A stretch of DNA of 64,000 nucleotides from Chersky-840 sp036511675 (GTDB lineage Bacteria; Actinomycetota; Acidimicrobiia; Acidimicrobiales; UBA8190): assembly GCA_036511675.1 (NCBI GenBank), contig DATCBU010000111.1, positions 11,692 through 75,691 of the forward strand, in the 5' to 3' direction. Below the pieces are notes generated by a model, which worked only from the letters and a program-made list of their open reading frames with translations, ran no database searches and was not told the origin of the DNA. Every line of letters begins with the position of its first letter. Within the stretch, counting starts at the first letter, position 1. The translations under genes were made by a program, and so were the position numbers. This document shows, piece by piece, positions 31,319 through 40,205 of this stretch.

Positions 31319-33808
31319 TCAGCCCCGGAGTGCGGCCGGCAGGGGCCTCGTGTGGATCACGACCAGGCGGCGGGTGGGGCGGGTCAGAGCGACATATAGG
31401 GCGCGCAGGCCCTGGGGTGACTCCTCAACGATGGCGGCCGGCTCGACCACCACGACGGCATCGAACTCGAGGCCGTTGGCCAGGTCGACGGGCAACAGGC
31501 TGAGCGGGCCCCCGAGGCCGTCGCGCCGGGGGTCGGTCGCAGGCACTCCGGCGGCGTCCAGCGCCACGGCCAGGTCCGCCACCAGAGACGCCGGGGCCAG
31601 GACGGCGGCGGTACCCGGGGCGACGTCGTGACACGCCTGGGTGGAAAGCGCCGCCACCCGCTCGGCCAGGCGCCCGGGCTCGACCTGCTCGAAATGCGGT
31701 GCCACCCCGGTCCGCCGGACCGGGGTGGGAGGTCGCAGCCCCGGGGCGGTCTCGGCCAGGATGCGGGCCGCCACCTCCACCACTTCGGCGGGGGTCCGGT
31801 AGCTCACCGTCAGCTCGACCAGGCGAGGCGGGCGTTGGCCCGGGAGATGCGCGGTGACCTCGTCCCAGCTGGCGGGGGCCCACGGCCCCGTGGCCTGGCC
31901 GATGTCGCCGACCATGGTGATCGATCCCGACAGCGAGCGGCGCGATACCGACCGGAGCTGCATGGGCGACAGGTCCTGGGCCTCGTCCACCACGATGTGG
32001 CCGTAGGTCCGGGGCTCGTCGTGCTCGGCATTGACCGCGGCCCCGGTCCGGGGACGGCGGGGGCCGAGGAGGACGCGCGCCTCGTCGATGAGCGCCAGGT
32101 CGGCCACCGTCCAGGGGATCTCGGCCAACGAGGAGCTCCGGGACCGGAGGAGCAGGTGCTGCTCGGAGGGACTGAGGATCCCCTTGGCCGCCAGCGACAG
32201 CAGGGGCTCGGACCCGAACAGGTCGTGGAGCAGCTCCTCGGCACTCAATCGGGGCCACATCCGGTCCAGGGCGTCGGCCACCTCGGGCAGGCGCCGGACC
32301 TGCCGGGAGAATTCTCCCAGGTCAAACCCGCTTTCTTCGTCCGTGACGTCCCCGGACGACCTCAAGAGGCCGTCGCCGGGGCCGACCCGCAGGTGGCCAT
32401 TTCCTTCGGGGCCGCTTCCTTGGGGGCCGCTTCCTTGGGGGCCGCTTCCTTGGGGCCCGCTTCCTTGGGGCCCGCTTCCTTGGGGACCGCTTCCTTGGGG
32501 ACCCCGGCGGTGTCCGTTGCCCTGGGGGCCGTTTCCTGCGGGGCCTGGTCCGGCGGGGTCGAAATCGCCGACATCGGGCTCCGACGTGGCACCGGGGGTG
32601 ATCCCGTGGATGCTCAGGGCCCGCAGGTACTCGTCGGCCAGCCGGCGCACCACGAGCTGCTCCAGGAACCGGCGCCGGACGTTGTGCGACCCGGGGCGGC
32701 GCCGGGCCGCCGAGACGATGCCGGTGGACGCTTCGGCGCTCAGGCGCAGCACGGTGGCGCCGAAGGGCACCTCGGCGTCACGGCGCAGGGCACGCTGCCG
32801 GCTGCGCACGGCCCGGCCCACGACGATCGCCATGCGGGCCTCGCCCTTCAGCCTGGCCACGCCCGGCCCGTCCTCGGCCTTGACCCCGGCGCCGTGGACG
32901 AGGCCCCCGATGGTGGACAACGTCACGCCGCTCTCACCCAGCGAAGGAAGCACGTGCTCGATGTAACGCAGGAACAGGGGGTTGGGCCCGATCACCAGGA
33001 CACCCTGGCGCTCCAGGGGGAACCGGTGCGTATAGAGAAGGTATGCCGCCCGGTGCAACGCCACCGCTGTCTTGCCGGTGCCGGGCCCACCCTGGACGAC
33101 CATGACACCGAGGAGTGCAGACCGGATGATCTCGTCCTGTTCCCGCTGGATGGTGGCCACGATGTCGCGCATGACCCCGGTCCGGGCCCCTTCGAGGGCG
33201 GCCAGAAGGGCACCGGGGCCCCCAAGATCGAGCTCGCCGTCCCCACCGTCGTCCGAAGCCTGGTCGTCCCAGCCGGGACGGCCGTCCCCGGAGCCGGCCT
33301 CGCCCCGGGGGTGGGTCGGGGACGAGCCGTTCACGGCCGGCGCGGCGCCGAAGCGCTCGTCCTCCAGCCCCACGATGCGTCGACCCTGGGCGGCGAGGTG
33401 GCGTCGAAGGATCAGGCCCATCGGGTCGCGCCCCGTGGCCCGGTAGAACGGCTCGGCCACCGGCGCCCGCCAGTCGACGACCAGCGGCTCGAGGTCCTCA
33501 CCCGAGATCCCCAACCGGCCGATGTGGAAGCTCTCGGTGTCTCGAGGCCCGGTCGGGGCGGCGTCGTCCATGCGCCGGTCGATCCGGCCGAAGCACAGGG
33601 CCTGCTCGCCGATGTCGAGTTGATCGAGACGGGCCAGGCTGGTCCGGACGATGACGTCGCGCTCCTCGCGGAATTGGTGGGTGCCCCCGCGACCCTGGTC
33701 GATCACGGACCGGATGAGCTCCTCGGTGTCCGATCGCAACTGGTCGAGGCGCTCGTAGGCCCGATCCACGTGGGCCTGTTCCGCCTCGAGCTCAGGATGC
33801 GTTGCCAC
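31319..33808 (-). CDS. helD: HelD-like UvrD-family helicase with collagen-like insert
   Basis: An 829-residue superfamily 1 ATPase. The N-terminal coiled coil (ELEAEQAHVDRAYERLDQLR) and VVDWRAPVAEPFYRA are typical of HelD, which enters RNA polymerase and frees it from nucleic acid; actinobacterial relatives (HelR) also displace rifamycins. Walker A is QGGPGTGKTAVALHRA near residue 240; Walker B is HIVVDEAQDLSPMQLRS; other motifs are MVGDIGQATG, TVSYRTPAEVVEVA and ALYVALTRPTRRL. Between about residues 436 and 470 is a run of GPQGS repeats. Start is ATG 33808 with a good -10 box upstream. Confidence 0.88.
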   Translation of the reverse strand: MATHPELEAEQAHVDRAYERLDQLRSDTEELIRSVIDQGRGGTHQFREERDVIVRTSLARLDQLDIGEQALCFGRIDRRMDDAAPTGPRDTESFHIGRLGISGEDLEPLVVDWRAPVAEPFYRATGRDPMGLILRRHLAAQGRRIVGLEDERFGAAPAVNGSSPTHPRGEAGSGDGRPGWDDQASDDGGDGELDLGGPGALLAALEGARTGVMRDIVATIQREQDEIIRSALLGVMVVQGGPGTGKTAVALHRAAYLLYTHRFPLERQGVLVIGPNPLFLRYIEHVLPSLGESGVTLSTIGGLVHGAGVKAEDGPGVARLKGEARMAIVVGRAVRSRQRALRRDAEVPFGATVLRLSAEASTGIVSAARRRPGSHNVRRRFLEQLVVRRLADEYLRALSIHGITPGATSEPDVGDFDPAGPGPAGNGPQGNGHRRGPQGSGPQGSGPQGSGPQGSGPQGSGPQGSGPEGNGHLRVGPGDGLLRSSGDVTDEESGFDLGEFSRQVRRLPEVADALDRMWPRLSAEELLHDLFGSEPLLSLAAKGILSPSEQHLLLRSRSSSLAEIPWTVADLALIDEARVLLGPRRPRTGAAVNAEHDEPRTYGHIVVDEAQDLSPMQLRSVSRRSLSGSITMVGDIGQATGPWAPASWDEVTAHLPGQRPPRLVELTVSYRTPAEVVEVAARILAETAPGLRPPTPVRRTGVAPHFEQVEPGRLAERVAALSTQACHDVAPGTAAVLAPASLVADLAVALDAAGVPATDPRRDGLGGPLSLLPVDLANGLEFDAVVVVEPAAIVEESPQGLRALYVALTRPTRRLVVIHTRPLPAALRG
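32399..32503 (-). repeat. 15-nt tandem repeat encoding GPQGS units in HelD
   Basis: Seven 15-nt copies, six encoding GPQGS and the last GPEGN, differ mainly at the third base of the first Gly codon (GGT, GGG, GGC). More GN/GP-rich sequence flanks it. The length keeps frame, so copy number can change in steps of five residues. Confidence 0.9.
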
Positions 33809-33858
33809 AGCCGCTCCCTCTCCACCGCGCCGCTCCTCCCGCTGCGCAGTGGACCATC

Positions 33859-33864
33859 GATCAT
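33859..33864 (-). promoter_or_regulatory. Putative -10 box for helD
   Basis: Read on the minus strand the sequence is TATGAT, one base from the sigma-A consensus, about 51 nt before the ATG at 33808. A matching -35 box is not evident. It lies in the divergent gap shared with hemE. Confidence 0.5.
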
Positions 33865-33928
33865 ATCGTCCGGCTGCGGCCTACCGACTTGGCCTCGAGC
33901 AGGAAGATTCCGGCCTCGTGCCTTCAGG

Positions 33929-33934
33929 TAGCGT
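33929..33934 (+). promoter_or_regulatory. Putative -10 box for the heme operon
   Basis: TAGCGT lies 7 nt before GTG 33942, consistent with a leaderless hemE transcript and favouring that start over GTG 33918. Confidence 0.45.
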
Positions 33935-33941
33935 CGCCTCC

Positions 33942-35006
33942 GTGCCAGTCGCCGACTCGGCGTTCGTGCGAGCCTGCAGGTGCCAGCCGGTGGACAGGGT
34001 CCCGGTCTGGTTCATGCGCCAGGCGGGACGCTCACTGCCCGAGTACCGAGCGGCGCGGGGTGAAGGAAGCGTGCTCGACGCCATCCGCCGGCCCGAGCTC
34101 GCCGCCGAGCTGACGCTGCAGCCCGTGCGCCGCTACGGCGTCGACGCCGCCATCCTCTTCAGCGACATCGTGGTGCCCGCGGCGGCCGTGGGATTCGGCG
34201 TCGAAGTCGAGCAGGGCCGGGGCCCGGTGGTCACCCGGCCCTTCCGGACCGTCGAGGACCTGGTGAGGCTCCGACCCTTCGATCCCCAGGCCGACGCCGG
34301 GTACGTGCTCGAGGCCGTGGGCCTGGTCACGAAAGAGCTCGACCCCCTCGGGATCCCACTCATCGGCTTCGCCGGCGCGCCCTTCACGGTGGCGAGCTAT
34401 CTCATCGAAGGCGGGCCGTCGCGCGTCTATGCCCACACCAAGGCCCTTATGCGCGGGGACCCCGACCTGTTCGGGAAGCTCCTCGACGCCCTGGCCGACA
34501 TGGCGCTGGCGTCGCTGCGTGCCCAGGTGGGGGCCGGCGCCTCCGCCGTGCAGCTCTTCGACAGCTGGGTGGGGGCCCTCTCGCCCGCCGACTACGAGCA
34601 CCATGTCCTGCCCGCCACCCGCAAGGTCTTCGCCGGCCTCGCCGATCTCGGGGTGCCGCGCATCCACTTCGGTGTCGGCACCGGAGAGCTCCTCGCCCTG
34701 ATGGCCGGCGCCGGCGCCGAGGTGGTGGGGGTGGACTGGAGGGTCCCGTTGGACGAGGCCCGACGACGCGTCGGAGCCGGGCCCGCGCTGCAGGGAAACC
34801 TCGACCCCACCACGTGCCTGGCTCCATGGGCCGTGGTGGAGCACCAGACGCGCGACGTCCTCGAGCGCGGGGGCGGCACCGGGCACGTGTTCAACCTCGG
34901 TCATGGTGTGCTGCCCGAGACCGATCCCGACGTGCTGGCCCGGGTGGTGGATCTCGTGCACGAGACCTCGCCGGCCGAGATCGCCGCCCGCCGGGACGCG
35001 CCGTGA
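33942..35006 (+). CDS. hemE: Uroporphyrinogen decarboxylase
   Basis: A 354-residue enzyme that removes four carboxyl groups from uroporphyrinogen III to give coproporphyrinogen III. The signature PVWFMRQAGRSLPEYRAARG lies near residue 14, with the essential Arg residues. SDIVVPAAAVGFGVEV contains the catalytic Asp and PLIGFAGAPFTVASYLIEGG is the second family signature. IHFGVGTGELLALM and GVDWRVPLDEARRRVG follow. The GTG at 33942 matches where homologues begin. The stop overlaps the hemH start (GTGA). It heads hemE-hemH-hemY-lnt. Confidence 0.95.
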   Translation: MPVADSAFVRACRCQPVDRVPVWFMRQAGRSLPEYRAARGEGSVLDAIRRPELAAELTLQPVRRYGVDAAILFSDIVVPAAAVGFGVEVEQGRGPVVTRPFRTVEDLVRLRPFDPQADAGYVLEAVGLVTKELDPLGIPLIGFAGAPFTVASYLIEGGPSRVYAHTKALMRGDPDLFGKLLDALADMALASLRAQVGAGASAVQLFDSWVGALSPADYEHHVLPATRKVFAGLADLGVPRIHFGVGTGELLALMAGAGAEVVGVDWRVPLDEARRRVGAGPALQGNLDPTTCLAPWAVVEHQTRDVLERGGGTGHVFNLGHGVLPETDPDVLARVVDLVHETSPAEIAARRDAP

Positions 35007-35947
35007 AGCCGGTCGGAGTGCTGGTGATGGCGCACGGCACCCCCCGCTCGCTCGACGAGCTTCCGGACTTCTACACCGAGATCCGTCGCGGGAGCCCACC
35101 CCCGCCCGAGCTGCTGGCCGATCTCGAGCGCCGGTACCGGAGCATCGGCGGGACCTCCCCGCTCAACGAGCGGACGGCGGCGCAGGTCGAGGGGATCGGC
35201 CTCGCCCTCGACACGCGGGCCCCGGGGCGCTTCGTGGTGGCCGCGGGCGCCAAGTTCGCGCCGCCCCGGATCGAGCAGGCCGTGGGGCAGTTGGGGCGGG
35301 CCGATGTCGGCCGGATGATCGGGCTGGTCCTCGCCCCGCACTACTCGGTCGCCAGCGTCGGCGACTACGCCCGACGGGCGCGCAGTGCGGCCGAGGCGTT
35401 GGGCCCGGACGAGGGCGGGCCCATCGAGGTCGAGATGATCGACCACTGGTACGCGGCGCCGGGATTCGTGTCGCTCATGGCGAGGCGGGTGCGCGGCGCC
35501 GTCGACATGCTCGCGCCCGAAGCCCGGACCGGGGCCACGGTGGTGTTCACCGCCCACAGCATCCCGGCGCGGCTCGTCGACGACGGCGACCCCTACGAGG
35601 CCCAGGTGCGCGCCTCGGCCGCGGCCATCGCCGCCGCCGCCGGACTGGCGCGGTGGTCGGTGGCGTGGCAGAGCGCGGGGCGCACCGCCGACGCCTGGCT
35701 CGGCCCCGACGTGCGCGACGTGATCACGGCGTTGGCGGGCTCGGGGGCCCCGGCAGTGGTGGTGTGCCCGGTGGGATTCGTGTCGGACCACCTCGAAGTC
35801 CTCTACGACCTCGACGTCGAGGCATGCGCCGTCGCCGGAGAGGCCGGCATCGCCTTCGCCCGTACGGCGTCGCTCAACGACGACCCCGAGTTCTGCGACG
35901 TCCTCGCCGGCGTGGTGCTCGACGCGGCCGGGCCGGCGTCCGCCTGA
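35003..35947 (+). CDS. hemH: Ferrochelatase (probably coproporphyrin-type)
   Basis: A 314-residue ferrochelatase that inserts iron into a porphyrin. VGVLVMAHGTPRSLDELPDF opens the fold, RRYRSIGGTSPLNERT follows, VVFTAHSIPARLVDDGDPYE contains the metal-site His, and PVGFVSDHLEVLYDLDVEA the conserved Glu. In actinobacteria this enzyme usually acts on coproporphyrin III (CpfC) in the HemQ-dependent route; no hemQ is in the window. A C-terminal CxC cluster motif as in mycobacterial ferrochelatase is not visible. GTG start overlaps the hemE stop; hemY begins 2 nt after its stop. Confidence 0.93.
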   Translation: MKPVGVLVMAHGTPRSLDELPDFYTEIRRGSPPPPELLADLERRYRSIGGTSPLNERTAAQVEGIGLALDTRAPGRFVVAAGAKFAPPRIEQAVGQLGRADVGRMIGLVLAPHYSVASVGDYARRARSAAEALGPDEGGPIEVEMIDHWYAAPGFVSLMARRVRGAVDMLAPEARTGATVVFTAHSIPARLVDDGDPYEAQVRASAAAIAAAAGLARWSVAWQSAGRTADAWLGPDVRDVITALAGSGAPAVVVCPVGFVSDHLEVLYDLDVEACAVAGEAGIAFARTASLNDDPEFCDVLAGVVLDAAGPASA

Positions 35948-35949
35948 CG

Positions 35950-37470
35950 ATGACCGGCGCGGCGCCACACCACACCCCAGAACCGAGTGCGGGTTCGACC
36001 GTGGTCGTGGTGGGGGGCGGCATCGCCGGGCTCAGCGCCGCCTGGGAGCTCACATCGGCGGTGCCGGGGACCCGTGTCGTGGTGCTGGAGTCCGGCCCCC
36101 GGCTCGGGGGCAAGCTGCACACGGGAGCGATCGGTGGGCACCCCGTCGACCTCGGGCCCGACGCCTTCCTGGCTCGACGCCCCGAAGCGGTGACCCTGTG
36201 CCGGGAGTTGGGGCTCGAGGACGAGCTCATCTCGCCCGAGAGCCGCACTGCGTATGTCTGGGCCCGGGGCCGGCTCCGCCGGCTTCCGGCCGGCCTGGCG
36301 CTGGGCGTCCCCACGCGCCTGGGGCCCCTGGCGCGATCGGGCATCGTCTCTCCTCTCGGCGTGGGGCGCGCCGCCCTCGATCTCCTGGGGCGGCCCTCTC
36401 GGCCCGACGGCGACGCACCGACCGGCGCGGACCGGACCGTGGCGGAGATCACCCGACGACGGCTGGGGCGCGAGGTCACGGCGCGTCTCGTCGATCCGCT
36501 CATCGGTGGGATCCATGCCGGGGACACCGCCCGCATGAGCGCGGCCGCGGTCTTCCCTGCCCTGCTCGAGGCGGCGGCACAGGGCGGCAGTCTCATGCGG
36601 GCCCTGCGACCCACCACGCCTTCGTCGATCCCCGCCGCTGGTCACACCACCGCAGCGCGGGGCGGGCCCCCCGTATTCCATACCGTGCGAGGCGGGTTGT
36701 CGCGCCTCGTCGACACGCTGGCGGCGGCTCTGGCCACTCGAGGTGTCGAGGTCCAGCTCCGTGCACCGGTCGATCGCCTCGAGCTGCACAGCAACGAGGA
36801 CGGCGCCGGGCCTGAGGGTCTCGGCCCGGCGCGCTGGTCGGTGCACGGGCCGCATCGCACGGTGGAGGCCGACGGCGTGATCATCGCCACCCCGGCCGCC
36901 GCCACCGCCGCGCTGCTCCATCCGGTCGACCACACCCTGGCCGCCACGGTGGGGGCGATCGCCTACGCCGATGTCACGCTGGTGACGCTGCAGATGCCCG
37001 AGGGAAGCATCGGACACTCGCTGGAGGGCACCGGCTTCCTGGTGCCGGTGGGGGCCGGGCACCTGATCACGGCGTGCACCTGGTTGGACTCGAAATGGCC
37101 CGAGCTGCGACGACCCGGCGTCATCTTGCTGCGTGCCTCGATGGGCCGGTTCGGCGACGACCGTCCCACCCGCATGTCCGACGACGAGATCGTCGGGCGC
37201 GTCCTCGACGACCTCGGGCCCATCCTGGGGCTGCGGGCACGGCCGACCGAGGTGGTGGTGACGCGCTGGCCCGGCGCCTTTCCCCAGTACGCGCTGGGCC
37301 ACATCGAGCGGGTGACGTCGATCGAGAACGGCGCCGCACGGTTGCCGGCGTTGGCACTGGCGGGGGCTGCGTACCACGGCGTGGGCATCCCCGCCTGCAT
37401 CGCCAGCGGTCGACGCGCGGCGCGCATGGTGCTGGGTCGCCCGGTGGCGACCGGCCTCTCGACACCGTGA
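35950..37470 (+). CDS. hemY: Protoporphyrinogen/coproporphyrinogen III oxidase
   Basis: A 506-residue FAD enzyme that aromatises a porphyrinogen. It opens with the dinucleotide motif VVVVGGGIAGLSAAWELTS, then VVLESGPRLGGKLHTG, HPVDLGPDAFLARRPE, and the C-terminal IENGAARLPALALAGAAYHG with GIPACIASGR, all typical of oxygen-dependent HemY/HemG. In Gram-positive bacteria the normal substrate is coproporphyrinogen III (name cgoX), which would fit a hemE-hemH-hemY set lacking hemN/hemF. Start is ATG 35950. Its stop overlaps the lnt start. Confidence 0.93.
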   Translation: MTGAAPHHTPEPSAGSTVVVVGGGIAGLSAAWELTSAVPGTRVVVLESGPRLGGKLHTGAIGGHPVDLGPDAFLARRPEAVTLCRELGLEDELISPESRTAYVWARGRLRRLPAGLALGVPTRLGPLARSGIVSPLGVGRAALDLLGRPSRPDGDAPTGADRTVAEITRRRLGREVTARLVDPLIGGIHAGDTARMSAAAVFPALLEAAAQGGSLMRALRPTTPSSIPAAGHTTAARGGPPVFHTVRGGLSRLVDTLAAALATRGVEVQLRAPVDRLELHSNEDGAGPEGLGPARWSVHGPHRTVEADGVIIATPAAATAALLHPVDHTLAATVGAIAYADVTLVTLQMPEGSIGHSLEGTGFLVPVGAGHLITACTWLDSKWPELRRPGVILLRASMGRFGDDRPTRMSDDEIVGRVLDDLGPILGLRARPTEVVVTRWPGAFPQYALGHIERVTSIENGAARLPALALAGAAYHGVGIPACIASGRRAARMVLGRPVATGLSTP

Positions 37471-39119
37471 GCGTCGCCGCCCCGACCACCGAAGCACCAC
37501 GGCATCGTGGCGTCCGAGCGCAGTCTCGACGGGGTCGGGTCGTGGTCCCGTCACTGGTGGCGGGCGTGGGCCTGGCCCTGTCGCTTCCGCCGTGGGGGTT
37601 CTGGGTCCTCGCCTTCCCCTCCGCGGGCCTGGTGTGGTGGCGGCTCCGGGGGCTTCGCGTCCGCGCCCGTGTCCTGGCGGGGTGGGCCATGGGGCTGGGG
37701 ATGTTCGTCCCCGGGTTGTGGTGGGTGACGACCTTCAACACCTACGGGGGTCTCGTGCTCATGGCCGTGGAGTCCTTGGTGCCGGCGCTGGCCTGCGCCG
37801 TGACCCCGCGCGGGGTCCGGGGTCGCACGGCCGCGCTAGCCGGCGCCATGGTCCTGGGCGAAACGGTGCGGGGCTCGTGGCCGTTCGGCGGGCTGCCCAT
37901 GGGTGGGATCGCCCTCGGCCAAGCGTCGGGGCCGCTGGCCGGCGCCGATCGGCTCGGTGGCCCTCTGCTGCTGGTGGGCCTCGTCTGGCTGGGAGGCGCC
38001 GGGCTCGGCCTCGTGACCACCGCCGTGGTGCGCGGCGTCGCCGACACCCGCACGGGCAAGGCCGTCCCCACGGGCCGCCAGGCGCGGGCGGGGCTGCTGA
38101 GCGGCGCGGTCGTGGCGGCGGTCGTGGCGGGCGCGGCCTGGTGGGGCGCGGTGGCGCCCGACGGAGGAGCGGGCGTCCACACCCTCAGGGTGGCGTCGGT
38201 CCAGGGGGGAGGGGTGCGCGGCCTGCGCAAGGCCGAGGTTGACCCGGCCACGGTCACCGCGGCGCAGTTCGAAGCCACGGCGGCGATCGCCTCCAACGAC
38301 GGGGGTCGGGCCCCGTCGTTGGTGCTGTGGCCCGAAGACGTCGTGTCGCTCGACAACCGCATCGACGGGACCCCGATCGAGAGAGAGCTCGGGGCGCTGG
38401 CGAAGCGGCTGCACGGCACGCTCCTGGTGGGTGTGACCGAGACGGTGTCCACCCAGAGCTTTCGCAACGAGATCGTGGCGTTCTCGCCCGACGGCAAGCT
38501 GGTGGACCGGTTCGAGAAGGTCCACCGCGTGCCTTTCGGCGAGTACATCCCCTATCGGGGTTTCTTCAAACACCTGGCCGACCTGTCCAGTGTCCCGCTC
38601 GACGCCATCCCGGGCCACGGCACCGGAGTCCTGCACACCCCTGCCGGCCCCCTGGGGACGCTCGTGTCGTACGAGGTCTTCTACTCCCAGCGCGGCCGGA
38701 TCACGACGCGCGCCGGTGCGCAGCTCCTCGTCGATCCCACCAACACGTCGTCGTACCTCACGAGCCAGGTCCCGACCCAGGAGATCGCCGCGGCTCGACT
38801 CCAGGCCATCGCCGAGGGGCGGGACGTGGTCCAGGCCGCGCCCACCGGCTACAGCGCCGTCATCGACCACCGGGGCCGGGTCCTGGTGCGCTCGAAGCTC
38901 GGCGTGCGCGCCGTGATCGTCCGTGATGTCGAGTTGCGAAAGGGCCGGACCATCTACGAGCGATTCGGTGACCTCCCTGTCCTCGTCCTGTCAGGACTCC
39001 TGGTGGCGGCGGGATGGCTCAGCGCTCTCACCAGTGACACCGATCCCGAGCTCACGGCCGGGGCCCGGCGCGAGCGCCAGGCGTTCCTCCAACGTCGGGC
39101 CCTGCGCTCGCGACCCTGA
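37467..39119 (+). CDS. lnt: Apolipoprotein N-acyltransferase-like protein
   Basis: A 550-residue membrane protein with about six N-terminal helices and a C-terminal nitrilase domain; Lnt adds a third acyl chain to lipoproteins. Family features are ETVRGSWPFGGLPMGGIALG, LWPEDVV (Glu290, triad Glu), FEKVHRVPFGEYIPYRGFF (Lys351, triad Lys) and NPTNTSSYL-type sequence. The third triad position, Cys in E. coli (LICYE), is LVSYE here, so Ser401 replaces the nucleophile. It may still be an acyltransferase or have changed role. The GTG start overlaps the hemY stop. Confidence 0.85.
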   Translation: MSVAAPTTEAPRHRGVRAQSRRGRVVVPSLVAGVGLALSLPPWGFWVLAFPSAGLVWWRLRGLRVRARVLAGWAMGLGMFVPGLWWVTTFNTYGGLVLMAVESLVPALACAVTPRGVRGRTAALAGAMVLGETVRGSWPFGGLPMGGIALGQASGPLAGADRLGGPLLLVGLVWLGGAGLGLVTTAVVRGVADTRTGKAVPTGRQARAGLLSGAVVAAVVAGAAWWGAVAPDGGAGVHTLRVASVQGGGVRGLRKAEVDPATVTAAQFEATAAIASNDGGRAPSLVLWPEDVVSLDNRIDGTPIERELGALAKRLHGTLLVGVTETVSTQSFRNEIVAFSPDGKLVDRFEKVHRVPFGEYIPYRGFFKHLADLSSVPLDAIPGHGTGVLHTPAGPLGTLVSYEVFYSQRGRITTRAGAQLLVDPTNTSSYLTSQVPTQEIAAARLQAIAEGRDVVQAAPTGYSAVIDHRGRVLVRSKLGVRAVIVRDVELRKGRTIYERFGDLPVLVLSGLLVAAGWLSALTSDTDPELTAGARRERQAFLQRRALRSRP

Positions 39120-39125
39120 ACCTCC

Positions 39126-40049
39126 TCAGCTCGACAGCAGCTCGCCGTGCCGGGACGTCACCATCTGGCGCATGCCGTCCTTCCAGTCGACCGCGGTCGG
39201 TCCCGCCATCTCGTGCATGCGGGTCAGGTCGAGTTGCACGCTGTCGATGGTGTGCTCGGTCGGCTCGAAGCGCGCCTCGAGGCCCGTAAGCCCGGCCAGG
39301 TACGTGCACCATTGCTCGATGCTCACCGGCGTGCTCCCGCCCCAGTTGACGACCGTGGCCGGCACCGACGCCGCCTCCAGGAACGCCGGCAGCATGCGGA
39401 GAATGTCGTGCTCGTGCAGCGGGTGGTACACGCTGGGGGCGTCGACATGGACCGGGATCGCCGATCCGTTGATCATCATATGGAGATGCACCGAAGGCCA
39501 GCCGCCGCCGTCGCCGTAAGGTACCGACAGCCGGGTGATCGTCGTCGGGAGCGAAAACCGCTGCGCCGCCCAGCGAGCCGTGGCCTCCGCCGCGATCTTG
39601 CAGATGCTGTAGGTCCGCAGGAACGGCCATACCCCGTGGTTGTCGCCGAGCGGGTCGGTCTCGGCGAACACATGGTGGCCCATGGGCTTGTACACCGCCG
39701 TGGTCGAGCAGTGCAGGAAGGCCCGTGCGTTGCGATGATGCTCCATGAGCCAGGCCAGACCACCGCTGTTGGCCTGCAGGTCGACGTCCCAGTCATTGGT
39801 CTTGGTGACAGCGAAGTTGAGCACGTAGTCGGCATCAGCGGGAAGGCCATCGGGCTCTCCGTCGAGCAGGTCCACCACCACACACCGGACCCCGGCTGCC
39901 TCGAGTCGCCCCCGGGCCTGGGCATCGTTGAAGCGGGCTGCACCGATCACTTCGTTGTCCCGCGCCAACGCGCGCGCCAGCGGCTCGGCCACCTGGCCCG
40001 TGACGCCGGTCACCACGACCTTCGCTCCCCGCAGCGGTTCTCGCTCCAT
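39126..40049 (-). CDS. NAD-dependent epimerase/dehydratase
   Basis: An extended short-chain dehydrogenase of 307 residues. The nucleotide-binding motif is VVVTGVTGQVAEPLARALA, the active-site pair is YSICK (Tyr/Lys) after LHCSTTAVYKPMG (Ser/Thr), and TRLSVPYGDGG completes the pattern. It acts on a nucleotide sugar or a similar hydroxylated substrate; which is not clear. ATG 40049 has an AAGGGGAG ribosome site. It converges with lnt, 6 nt between stops. Confidence 0.88.
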   Translation of the reverse strand: MEREPLRGAKVVVTGVTGQVAEPLARALARDNEVIGAARFNDAQARGRLEAAGVRCVVVDLLDGEPDGLPADADYVLNFAVTKTNDWDVDLQANSGGLAWLMEHHRNARAFLHCSTTAVYKPMGHHVFAETDPLGDNHGVWPFLRTYSICKIAAEATARWAAQRFSLPTTITRLSVPYGDGGGWPSVHLHMMINGSAIPVHVDAPSVYHPLHEHDILRMLPAFLEAASVPATVVNWGGSTPVSIEQWCTYLAGLTGLEARFEPTEHTIDSVQLDLTRMHEMAGPTAVDWKDGMRQMVTSRHGELLSS

Positions 40050-40205
40050 AGGTAGGTCTCCCCTTCACTGGCCATCTCGTGCCGACCGAGACTACGACGC
40101 AGCGGGAGGTACGGCGCCAATCACCGTGGAGCGCCGGTTGCTAAGTTCGCACCGCACAGACGATCCGAGCGACATGCCGGATCGGGAACGTCGGAGGTCG
40201 GTCAC

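Noticed and set aside
32399..32503. Regular 15-nt repeats as a CRISPR array
   Set aside because: Units are contiguous without spacers and encode an in-frame GPQGS series.
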